From contig NZ_QGGG01000001.1 of the NCBI RefSeq assembly GCF_003148475.1, positions 1 through 64,000 of the forward strand: a stretch of DNA of 64,000 bases, read 5' to 3'. Below are positions 1-7,581 of this stretch, piece by piece. Position numbers and translations under genes: made by a program. The number at the start of each line of letters is the position of its first letter. The stretch's first letter is position 1. The notes below the pieces were generated by a model. The model did no database searches and was not told the origin of the DNA. It was given only the letters and a program-made list of their open reading frames with translations. This stretch comes from Pseudaminobacter salicylatoxidans. Its GTDB lineage: Bacteria > Pseudomonadota > Alphaproteobacteria > Rhizobiales > Rhizobiaceae.

Positions 1-101
1 AGAAGATGCTCGCCGGGAATGCCGATCTTGCCGCCAACCTCCTGGATCGGCCGCTTCCTGGCCCCCCGCGCGATCTCGATGTCACTCTTGAATTCGGACA
101 T
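1..101 (-). CDS. fhs: Formate--tetrahydrofolate ligase, N-terminal fragment
   Basis: Only the first 33 codons lie in the window; the gene runs off its left edge. Read on the minus strand, the start is ATG at 101, with GGGAAGG as ribosome binding site. The visible N-terminus ([13 protein letters not shown]..., then [17 protein letters not shown]) matches the typical opening of formate--THF ligase, including the KSDIEIA motif. The enzyme makes 10-formyl-THF from formate, ATP and THF in the cytosol. It starts 51 bases downstream of folD on the same strand, so the two are probably co-transcribed as a one-carbon unit. Identity rests on the N-terminus and the neighbour only. Confidence 0.8.
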   Translation of the reverse strand, partial: MSEFKSDIEIARGARKRPIQEVGGKIGIPGEHL

Positions 102-152
102 GGAATTCCTTCCCTCGGTTGGTTTTCTGGTGGCCGGCATCAAGCCTGGAAT

Positions 153-1046
153 TCAGAAATGGGGCGGTGCTCGGTTGGCTGAGCGGCAGGCCGACACCAG
201 CGTGTTGGCCATAAGCAGGGCGATCGTCATCGGGCCGACGCCGCCGGGCACAGGTGTTATGGCCCGCGCATTCTCGACCGCTTCCGCAAATGCCACGTCG
301 CCGACGAGCTTCGATTTGCCCGACGCGGCTTCTCCGATGCGGTTGATGCCGACATCTATGACGACGGCACCGGGTTTGATCCAGTCGCGCCGGATCATTT
401 CGGGGCGACCGACCGCAGCGATGAGAATGTCCGCACGCCGACAGATATCTGGCAGGTCGTTGGTGCGGCTATGCGCGACGGTTACGGTCGCATTGGCATT
501 GAGCAGAAGATTGGCCATGGGCTTGCCGACGATGTTGGAGCGGCCAACCACAACCGCATTCAGGCCGGACAGATCGCGCCCCAGAACGTATTCGATGAGC
601 AGCATGGAGCCGGCCGGTGTGCATGGCACGAACGCGGTATCCAGCTCGCCGGTGCCGAGCTTGCCCACATTCGTGAAATGGAAGCCGTCGACGTCTTTTT
701 CCGGTGCGATCGCCTGGATGATTTTACCGGGATCGATATGAGCAGGCAAGGGAAGCTGTACCAGGATGCCATGGATGTCGGGATCAGCATTCAGCTTGCC
801 AATGAGAATAAGAAGGTCCCTCTCCGACGTCTCTGCGGCCAATGCGTGCTCTGTCGAGCTGAAGCCACATTCCCGAGCCTTCCTGCCTTTGGAGGCAACA
901 TAAACCTGGCTGGCCGCGTCATTGCCAACGATGACGACTGCAATTCCCGGGATCAGGCCAGAAGCAAGCGTCAGTTCCTCTGCCGCTGCCTTGACCTTCG
1001 ACACGACATCCGCGGCCGCAGACTTGCCGTCGATTATCGTTGCCAT
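153..1046 (-). CDS. folD: Bifunctional methylene-THF dehydrogenase / methenyl-THF cyclohydrolase
   Basis: This cytosolic enzyme interconverts 5,10-methylene-THF and 10-formyl-THF, using NADP. The 297-residue protein has the full family length and all hallmark motifs: YVASKGRKA (Tyr49, catalytic Lys53), VQLPLP (96-101), PEKDVDG (115-121), PCTPAG (141-146), the Rossmann motif [11 protein letters not shown] (166-176) and the C-terminal [11 protein letters not shown]. The ATG at 1046 follows a strong GGGAGGAG site. It is followed on the same strand by fhs, consistent with C1 oxidation or formate assimilation through THF. Nothing appears degraded. Confidence 0.97.
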   Translation of the reverse strand: MATIIDGKSAAADVVSKVKAAAEELTLASGLIPGIAVVIVGNDAASQVYVASKGRKARECGFSSTEHALAAETSERDLLILIGKLNADPDIHGILVQLPLPAHIDPGKIIQAIAPEKDVDGFHFTNVGKLGTGELDTAFVPCTPAGSMLLIEYVLGRDLSGLNAVVVGRSNIVGKPMANLLLNANATVTVAHSRTNDLPDICRRADILIAAVGRPEMIRRDWIKPGAVVIDVGINRIGEAASGKSKLVGDVAFAEAVENARAITPVPGGVGPMTIALLMANTLVSACRSANRAPPHF

Positions 1047-1696
1047 CGGCCTACTCCTCCCTGCAGGACCACGCGGTGGATTTGCCCTGTGGTTTCGCTA
1101 TCTCATTCCTAGCGAACAAGCCATACGAGAGTCAACTGTAATTCAATAAATATTCATATAGAGAAACAGTCGGCGACGATTGCCACGAAATCCGCGATCT
1201 GGTGTGGCGCCCTGCGCGCGGGTTCGAATGTTCCGATCGTCACCAGTGGGCGCCATCGATCGCATTGTCGGTCTCGAACTCGGAGCCGGCGATCTGTTGA
1301 TCAGGGACATAAGAAAGAACCCCGACACAGACGCCAACCGGCAAAGTGCTTCCAGTCGGGGCGTAGGCGTGTCGTCTTACATGCCGCGTTCGTTGAGAGC
1401 CATGCCATGGATTGGCAGGCGCCCGCCACTTCAACGTCCCGATTGGGATTGCGTACGCACAGATTTGCAGTGCGGTCGTAGAGCGCGATCAATTGTTCAT
1501 TGATTTCCCTTGCGTCGGAAAATGCTTGACCTCTGCCCCGGTCGGCTGGCTAAAACCGGGGATCACTAGGCCGGACACTTGCCACCTGGCCAACCTGCGC
1601 TCTCAATCGCCGCACGACCAGTCTGCCAGACCGTGGTTGGCCCGTTTCATGCGTCTCGGCAAGCTGCGCCAGCACAGCCCCTCACGTGATCTATAA
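1047..1696. other. Intergenic stretch without a recognisable gene
   Basis: These 650 bases hold no open frame I can assign. The first 100 bases after folD are AT-richer and presumably carry the folD promoter (minus strand). On the minus strand, an open frame around 1301-1540 reads a plausible helical peptide (...AREINEQLIALYDRTANL...). It has no credible start or ribosome binding site, and the frame beside it breaks, so it may be the remnant of a decayed gene. I could not name the parent family. Confidence 0.4.
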
Positions 1697-3907
1697 TTAG
1701 TCGACCAGATAAATCGGACTCGACCAGGCACGGTGGCAATCTTCCTGCGTCACCCTGACATAGACGGGAAGGTCTCCGCTCTCATGCGAAACCATGTGCG
1801 AAAACGCGGCATGCGATGGAGCGTATTGCTCGGGCAGCCAAAATGCGCACAGTCTTCGATCCAGCCCGCCGGCCTCGAAACAAGCAGGATCCTCTCCGAG
1901 GGCTGCCAGATCGACTGTTGCCTTGATTATGTCGGTTTCCACTGAAATCCGGCCATTGGCGGGCTGCGCAAGCTCCAGGTCGATGCCGGCCATGTTGCCC
2001 GTCGTGACAGAACGCCAGGAAAGTCCGCTTCCGGGAGATATCTTATTCAGGGTGTGTTCGGGGTTGAGGAAATTGACCGGACTAGCAGTCTCGAAGCGAT
2101 TGCCTTCGATGTGAAGTTCGCCGTTCCAGTATGTCTCCCGACCGCGACCACGATACTCGGCCCCTTCCCACCGAATGGCCAGGCGGCGTCTTGTCCCGAC
2201 CTGTCCGGCGCGGAAAGTCTGCACCAGTCTTGCGCCGTGGAAGACATCGACCTGCTGGATCGGTGCTGTTCCGACAGTGCTCACCTCAAGGCGCATGGGC
2301 TGACCTCGCGGCCGGACGATATCGCCCATCATCGCGCTTGGCGTCGAAATGCCGGCTTCCACCTCGACCGGGCTTTCGAACTGCCCGCGTACGTCCAGAT
2401 AGATGCGGACACCCGTAGTGCCGTAATGATGACGACACCGTAGCGCTTCGAACAGCGCGTCCCGCGTCAGTTCAGGCATGAGATAGCAGGTTAGCCCGCC
2501 GATCGCGCCAAATGAGGAAGCGCCCGGAGAGGTTGCGCCGAGCCGCCCCTTGTGATCGTCGCTGTGGCAGATAACGCCGACCCGGAATCCTTGTGAGAAT
2601 GCCTCATGCAGCAGCCACTCGAAGGTGCCCCAGCTCGAATGTATTTCCACGGCCGTTTCCAGCCGTGCATCATGAGCGTAGGTGATATCGGCATAGCGAC
2701 CGCCGACATGAGCGATCACCACGGCGTCTTCGTCTGCGAGCGCTGCGAACAGATCGCGGGCCGTGGGCCGCGCGTCGGTCGAGACCTCAGTTTCCGACAG
2801 CAGTACATGCGAAGAACGATGGATTGGCCTGCCTTCGTAGCGGTAGAAGACATTGCGGTCGCCGCCAAGCCCGGTATTGCCGGACCATTCATAGCCGGGC
2901 ACGGCGAGGAATTTTCCGGGAACCTCGAAGTCCCGCGTCGTTCGGTTGATCCGGTCCCAGTATGCATCGCTGATCTGGAAGTCGTTGGCCTGATGCCCGG
3001 CGATGTCGATCAGCGCGAGATCGCGGGCAAATGCGAAATAGTTCTCGATCGAACCAGCCCCGACGGTTTCGCCGCTTTGACCGTGCAGGTCGCCCCAATA
3101 CCGCCGCAAATCCGGACGCTGGCCGACACGCATCGGGTTGGCGCGACAGCCAATTTGTCGCCCGGTGTCCAGTACATCGATCACGATGTCGCCAACGCCC
3201 TCGAACGAAAGCGGTTCGATTGTGTGGACGATCGACGTCCCGGCCAGATCCACGACCTCTGGCAGGCCGGTGACTTGTTGCTGGCAACGAAGATGCAGGC
3301 GCGTTGGTCCCGGAATCGTCGGATTGCCCCAGCGGTCCTCGGCAAGAACAGCCAGTCGGAAGTTTTCGCCGGATAGGGCTGAAGACGGTACGATCGCCTT
3401 CCAATGGGCCGGCGCACCAGCGACGATCTCCAAGGTTGGAGCGCCGGAAATCTCGGCGAATTCGTATGTGGCGAAAGCATCGACGAAGACCATCAACGGA
3501 AAGCGGCGCTCGGCATTACTCTGCATCCGAATACCGGGGGCTCCATATCGACGATCACCCATCCGAACGGTGATGGTGTCGCCTTCACGAAGGAAGCCGC
3601 GCACGACGCGCACGATTAATGTGTTCGTCCAGGGACGGATGTTGGCGCGATCGAAACGACATTCGAGTACGGCCCCGTTGCTGGCTTCAGCCGTCGTATA
3701 GCCGCTGGCGATGGGGTTGCTGAACTGTGGTTTCTCCATGTCGGAAGCCGTGCGCCAGCTGATCTTGACCATGCCGCTGTCATCGACGCCAAAGGTGCCG
3801 GCCCGATAGGTCAACACGAGTTCGGCGCGCTCCCCCGCGACAAGAGGGTCGGATTGTTGAAGCGTTGCGGAGCCCATTTGCTCGGACAGATAGGTTGAGA
3901 ACGGCAC
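1697..3907 (-). CDS. DUF3604 family protein (PHP-like putative metal-dependent hydrolase)
   Basis: The predicted product is 736 residues. The N-terminal ~260 residues look like beta-rich domains. A DUF3604 core follows: YWGDLHGQSGET near 270, PGYEWSGNTGLGGDRNVFYR near 340, and CHSDDHKGRLG near 447-457. The His/Asp residues resemble PHP-type metal ligands; substrates of the family are poorly known. No signal peptide is evident. I choose GTG at 3907 because AGAGGTG lies 7 bases before it. The frame stays open to a GTG at 3979, which lacks such a site and would add 24 Arg-rich residues. The gene diverges from the GntR gene and shares its promoter region, so it is probably co-regulated with the ABC importer and peptidase across the divide. 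Confidence 0.85.
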   Translation of the reverse strand: MPFSTYLSEQMGSATLQQSDPLVAGERAELVLTYRAGTFGVDDSGMVKISWRTASDMEKPQFSNPIASGYTTAEASNGAVLECRFDRANIRPWTNTLIVRVVRGFLREGDTITVRMGDRRYGAPGIRMQSNAERRFPLMVFVDAFATYEFAEISGAPTLEIVAGAPAHWKAIVPSSALSGENFRLAVLAEDRWGNPTIPGPTRLHLRCQQQVTGLPEVVDLAGTSIVHTIEPLSFEGVGDIVIDVLDTGRQIGCRANPMRVGQRPDLRRYWGDLHGQSGETVGAGSIENYFAFARDLALIDIAGHQANDFQISDAYWDRINRTTRDFEVPGKFLAVPGYEWSGNTGLGGDRNVFYRYEGRPIHRSSHVLLSETEVSTDARPTARDLFAALADEDAVVIAHVGGRYADITYAHDARLETAVEIHSSWGTFEWLLHEAFSQGFRVGVICHSDDHKGRLGATSPGASSFGAIGGLTCYLMPELTRDALFEALRCRHHYGTTGVRIYLDVRGQFESPVEVEAGISTPSAMMGDIVRPRGQPMRLEVSTVGTAPIQQVDVFHGARLVQTFRAGQVGTRRRLAIRWEGAEYRGRGRETYWNGELHIEGNRFETASPVNFLNPEHTLNKISPGSGLSWRSVTTGNMAGIDLELAQPANGRISVETDIIKATVDLAALGEDPACFEAGGLDRRLCAFWLPEQYAPSHAAFSHMVSHESGDLPVYVRVTQEDCHRAWSSPIYLVD

Positions 3908-3979
3908 TTTAAAACACCTCTTTGGCGACGTGGTTGCACCATTGATGCCTGTTGAGCGTCTGTAGCGTGTAAAAGCCAC

Positions 3980-4010
3980 TTGATTAAGACGATGTAAGAC
4001 GTATTATACA
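3980..4010. promoter_or_regulatory. Divergent promoter with candidate GntR operator
   Basis: Between the DUF3604 and GntR genes, TGTA-N10-TACA (3993-4010) forms a short dyad. It overlaps promoter-like hexamers for both directions. On the minus strand a perfect TATAAT lies at 4003-4008. On the plus strand TTGATT (3980-3985) and TATTAT (4002-4007) are 16 bases apart. A GntR dimer bound here would cover both -10 elements. TGTA/TACA half-sites resemble those of HutC-type GntR regulators. The dyad is short, so this is a candidate only. Confidence 0.4.
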
Positions 4011-4033
4011 CGGCGTAAACGGGAAGCAAGACA

Positions 4034-4834
4034 TTGGGACCCTCACAGATCGAGTTTTTGACCGAGCTGGACCGCGAAAGCCCGTCACCCCTCTATCAGC
4101 AATTGGCCGCTCTGATTGAGGCCGAGATCAAGGGAGGTCGGTTGCGTGCGGGGGATCGACTGGAGCCGGAGCCTGCGATTTCCGACCGCTTCAAGGTCAG
4201 CCGAGTCACCGTGCGTCTGGCCATCGGTGAATTGGTGCAGCGCGGCCTGTTGCTGCGCAAGCAAGGGAAGGGCACATTCGTCCTTCAGCCGGCCGTTCGC
4301 CATGACCTGCGCCGCTCGCATGGCTTGCTGGATTCTCTCTTCGCCCAGTCGGAAAAGGCGCGCGTCGAACTGGTGCGGTATGAGCTTGATGTTCCGCCCG
4401 TCGCGGTGCGCCGAGCAATGGGTCTGGAGGAGGGCGAAGTGGCGCTGGCCCTCACCCGGCTCTATTATATGGACACCAAGCCTGTCGGTTTGGGTGAGGA
4501 CTGGTTGATTGCCGGGGCAGCCATGGTGCCGCGCTCTACCGCGAATCTCATTTCGACCGAGAACATCCTGCGGCAGATCGGTGTGGCGCTGGCCTATTCA
4601 GAAACCTCGATCGTGGCCGAGGCCGCAACCGCGGCGTTACGCAAGCATCTCAAGGTTCCCGCGCGCGCACCGGTGATGGTGCTGAAACGTTCCGCTTATG
4701 GCGAAGACGGCAAGATCAAGGAGATCGGCCGCCTTTCGTTCTGCACCGAACGCTATGAATTCTTCTTTTCGACACGTCAGCAGGAAGCCGACACCAGTCC
4801 GCTCATCATCCGCAGTGTGGTGGAAAGCCAGTGA
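4034..4834 (+). CDS. GntR family transcriptional regulator (HutC/UTRA type)
   Basis: This 266-residue regulator has an N-terminal winged helix (residues about 15-80: SPLYQQLAALIEAEI, then AGDRLEPEPAISDRFKVSRVTVRLAI and the wing KQGKGTFV). A C-terminal UTRA-like effector domain (about 100-250) carries the typical MGLEEGEVALALTRLYY segment. The start is TTG at 4034 behind a weak GGGAAG; no closer ATG keeps the full helix. It lies upstream of, and overlaps by 4 bases (GTGA), a GTG that could begin the substrate-binding gene, so translational coupling is possible. By position it likely senses the transported ligand and controls both divergent units. Confidence 0.92.
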   Translation: MGPSQIEFLTELDRESPSPLYQQLAALIEAEIKGGRLRAGDRLEPEPAISDRFKVSRVTVRLAIGELVQRGLLLRKQGKGTFVLQPAVRHDLRRSHGLLDSLFAQSEKARVELVRYELDVPPVAVRRAMGLEEGEVALALTRLYYMDTKPVGLGEDWLIAGAAMVPRSTANLISTENILRQIGVALAYSETSIVAEAATAALRKHLKVPARAPVMVLKRSAYGEDGKIKEIGRLSFCTERYEFFFSTRQQEADTSPLIIRSVVESQ

Positions 4835-4878
4835 GCAAGAGAAATAGATCGCCGAAGCCGCGAACCAGGGGGAGTTTT

Positions 4879-5928
4879 ATGAAGCACAGATTCGTATCGC
4901 CGGTCTTCGGCCTGAAAATTTGCGGGCTGCTCGCTAGCCTGTTCGTGTCGCTTGGTCCGGTCGTCGCTCATGCACAATCCGAGCCTGTCGCCGTGCGTTT
5001 CACCGTACAGCCGCGCACTCTCGTTACGACCCTGGTGGAAGTCGCCGTCGAACAGGGCTTCTTCAAAGAAGAGGGCATAGAACCTGAAATGGTAACCGTG
5101 GCCAATGGCCCGGCGGCGGTCACAGCCCTGGCCTCTGGAGCGGTCGATGTCGCCACGAACGCACCAGAGGTTTTCGTGGCGCTTGCGAGCAAGGGACACT
5201 CCCTCAAGCTGATCGCGGGCGGTGCCAAGCAACTCGGTATGCTCATCGCGCGGCCGGGATTCGAGTTTCCAAAGGATTTTCCGGATTCTGTCGCATCGCT
5301 CAAAGGCAAGAAGATCGGTGTCACCGCACTCAGTTCCGCCACGCAATATCTGACCATCATGATGTTGGAGAAGGCAGGGCTCGGGGCCTCCGATGTCGAG
5401 TTCGTGGCCGTCGGTCCGACGCCGTCCCAGGCGCTGGCCAATCATGTGATCGACGTGGCCTTCGTTACCGGCCCTGATGTCGTCGTCAGCCAGTCGCTTG
5501 GCGCCAAGGTAATGGTTGATCTGCATTCACCCGACAAATGCCCTTCGCAACTGGACGTGTGCGGTATAGGTCAGGTCGGCATGTGGGCGACGGGAAGCTG
5601 GATCGAGTCAAATACGGCTATTGTCGACAAGATACGTCGAGCGATCGCCAAGGCGGACGTGTTTCTTCACGACCCGGCCAACGCCGAAAAGGCCCGCGAG
5701 GTCATACTCGTTCAAATTCCGGCCGACAGTTCGGACGAAATGAAGAAAGACTATGAAAACTACGCCCTTCCCCTGTTGAGCGCAGCTTTCGCGCCCGAAG
5801 ACCTCGCGCGCTGGATCGAGGTCGACACCAGTGCCGGTGTGATCTCGAATCCGCTGGATGTCGCAACGGTTTACGCCGAAGGCACGCCGGCTAACGAAGA
5901 CATGGTGCGGGAGCTTGCGTCCGAATGA
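4879..5928 (+). CDS. ABC transporter substrate-binding protein (NitT/TauT/SsuA-THI5 type)
   Basis: A periplasmic binding protein of the NMT1/THI5-like group, 349 residues. I start it at ATG 4879, because GGGGGAG precedes it and this yields a clean Sec signal peptide with predicted cleavage after AHA (residue 32 or so). An in-frame GTG at 4831 overlaps the GntR stop but would add 16 charged residues before the signal. The mature part begins VAVRFTVQPRTLVTTLVEVA, and a segment EEGIEPEMVTVANGPAAVTALASGAVDVA is typical of sulfonate, nitrate or pyrimidine-precursor binding proteins. The ligand cannot be read from the sequence. The ATPase gene overlaps its stop by 4 bases (ATGA). Confidence 0.9.
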   Translation: MKHRFVSPVFGLKICGLLASLFVSLGPVVAHAQSEPVAVRFTVQPRTLVTTLVEVAVEQGFFKEEGIEPEMVTVANGPAAVTALASGAVDVATNAPEVFVALASKGHSLKLIAGGAKQLGMLIARPGFEFPKDFPDSVASLKGKKIGVTALSSATQYLTIMMLEKAGLGASDVEFVAVGPTPSQALANHVIDVAFVTGPDVVVSQSLGAKVMVDLHSPDKCPSQLDVCGIGQVGMWATGSWIESNTAIVDKIRRAIAKADVFLHDPANAEKAREVILVQIPADSSDEMKKDYENYALPLLSAAFAPEDLARWIEVDTSAGVISNPLDVATVYAEGTPANEDMVRELASE

Positions 5929-6737
5929 ATGCAATGACAATTCCCACGGATTTCAGAGGCAACAAGGGCACGATGCCTCCAGCCATATTGGCCGAGCAGG
6001 TCAGTCTGCGCGTGGGAGGGGCAAAGGACATTCTCGCCGGCATCGATCTTGCCGTGCGCGATGGAGAATTCGTTGCGATCGTGGGGCCAAGCGGCTGTGG
6101 CAAGACCACCTTTCTCAATATGGTGGCAGGGCTCCAGCCATTCACCTCCGGCCGTCTTACTGTTGCGGGTAGTTCACCAAAGGCTGGTCGGCGTGACTCG
6201 GCCTATGCACTTGCCCGCGACGCGTTGCTGCCATGGCGCGACGCGCTCGGCAACGTCGAACTCGCGCTTCAGGTGAGAGGGGTTGACAAAGACGAACGCC
6301 GCAGGAAGGCGACCGAGGCCCTGGCCAAAGTGGGGCTGGCCGATGCGTTGCACCGGCATCCCGCGCAGCTTTCGCAAGGTATGCGACAGCGGGTGGCGTT
6401 GGCGCGCACCCTGGTTACCGAGCCACGTTTCCTGATCCTCGATGAGCCGTTCGCCGCCCTCGACGCTCAGACCCGCATCCGCATGCAGGAGCTTTTGCTG
6501 TCGCTGCTCAAGCAGTTTTCCGGCACGATGCTCATAGTCACGCACGACATAGCCGAAGCGATCACCCTGGCCGACCGCGTCGTGGTGTTCGGTCCCCGGC
6601 CGTCACGGGTTACCGCGATCTACGAAGTCGGTCTGGGGGCTCGCGAGCGCAATATTGGCGAATTGCGTGCAGATCCCCAGTTCAGCCGCCTGTTCGAGGC
6701 GATTTGGAACGACATCGAGAAGGATTTCGAGCTGTGA
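5925..6737 (+). CDS. ABC transporter ATP-binding protein (NitT/TauT type)
   Basis: This is the cytoplasmic ATPase subunit of the importer, 270 residues. It has Walker A GPSGCGKT (54-61), signature LSQGMRQRVALARTL (LSQGM replaces the commoner LSGGM, as in many SsuB/TauB proteins), Walker B FLILDEPFAALD and the switch His in VTHDIAEA. A Q-loop equivalent is not obvious: the segment reads YALARDALLPWRDALGNV, with Ala-Arg where Gln is usual, though PW is conserved. It is translationally coupled at both ends (ATGA with the binding protein, GTGA with the permease), so 4879-9495 is very likely one transcript. Confidence 0.93.
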   Translation: MNAMTIPTDFRGNKGTMPPAILAEQVSLRVGGAKDILAGIDLAVRDGEFVAIVGPSGCGKTTFLNMVAGLQPFTSGRLTVAGSSPKAGRRDSAYALARDALLPWRDALGNVELALQVRGVDKDERRRKATEALAKVGLADALHRHPAQLSQGMRQRVALARTLVTEPRFLILDEPFAALDAQTRIRMQELLLSLLKQFSGTMLIVTHDIAEAITLADRVVVFGPRPSRVTAIYEVGLGARERNIGELRADPQFSRLFEAIWNDIEKDFEL

Positions 6738-7567
6738 GCACCAGCTTCACCAATACCGAACCCGGTTTTCGTTCCATGTCCGGCATGCAACGGAGAAGCG
6801 CCGCTCGTATCTGGATCATCCGGGTGCTTCTCGTCGGCCTGTTCGCGGGTGCCTGGAAGCTCGCGAGTGTGCTCGGCTTCTTTAATCCCATCTTCATCGG
6901 TACGCCGGAAGGGACGTTTCAAGCCTTCTTCGACCAACTTCACGGGCCGTCCAATGTCTGGAAGGACATCTGGTATACATCTGTCGAAACGATCATCGGC
7001 TTCGTCATCGGTTCGGGCGCGGGAATCCTTGCGGGCGTCATCCTGTTTCGTTCGGCGGCCCTGCGGGAAGCGGTAGCTCCATTGGTGGTGGCGGCCAACA
7101 GTCTGCCACGTGTCGCGCTCGCGCCGCTGTTCGTGCTTTGGTTCGGCCTCGGCATTGCCGGCAAGGTGGCCCTGATTGTCAGTCTGGTGTTCTTCGTGAT
7201 GCTGACGACGACGCTTGCCGGCCTCACCCAGCCCAACCGCGATCACGAATTCCTTGCTCGCAGCATAGGCGCAGACAAGCGCCAGCATATCCTCTATTTC
7301 ATCTTTCCGGCTGCGGTGCCGACCATCGTCGCGGGCCTTGAACTGTCGCTTACCTATAGTTTCCTAGGCGCCGTGGCTGGGGAGATCGTCGGCGGCTCCT
7401 TCGGCGTTGGAGTGAGGTTGACCGCGCTTGCCAATGCCTTCGAGATCAACCGCTTCATGGCCCTTCTCGTACTGCTGGTCATCATCGCCACGATCGCCGT
7501 CCAGATCATGCGCTATTTCACGGCGGGCCTCACCCGCTGGCATGCGGCAGAGCGCGGTAACGGTTAA
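6734..7567 (+). CDS. ABC transporter permease (NitT/TauT type)
   Basis: An inner-membrane permease of about 277 residues with roughly six hydrophobic segments and a BPD_transp_1 domain. The EAA-like loop reads EFLARSIGADKRQHILYFIFPAAVPTI. I choose GTG at 6734 because it overlaps the ATPase stop by 4 bases and follows AGAAGGA. The frame is open 30 bases further upstream, but that would overlap the ATPase much more. It pairs with the upstream ATPase and binding protein to complete the importer. The next gene, an S9 peptidase, begins 14 bases later on the same strand. Confidence 0.92.
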   Translation: MSTSFTNTEPGFRSMSGMQRRSAARIWIIRVLLVGLFAGAWKLASVLGFFNPIFIGTPEGTFQAFFDQLHGPSNVWKDIWYTSVETIIGFVIGSGAGILAGVILFRSAALREAVAPLVVAANSLPRVALAPLFVLWFGLGIAGKVALIVSLVFFVMLTTTLAGLTQPNRDHEFLARSIGADKRQHILYFIFPAAVPTIVAGLELSLTYSFLGAVAGEIVGGSFGVGVRLTALANAFEINRFMALLVLLVIIATIAVQIMRYFTAGLTRWHAAERGNG

Positions 7568-7581
7568 GGTAGGCTGCAGCC

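Noticed and set aside
1200-1235. A tRNA T-arm-like string (GGGTTCGAAT) in the first intergenic region
   Set aside because: No matching acceptor, D or anticodon arms can be drawn around it, so it is a chance match.
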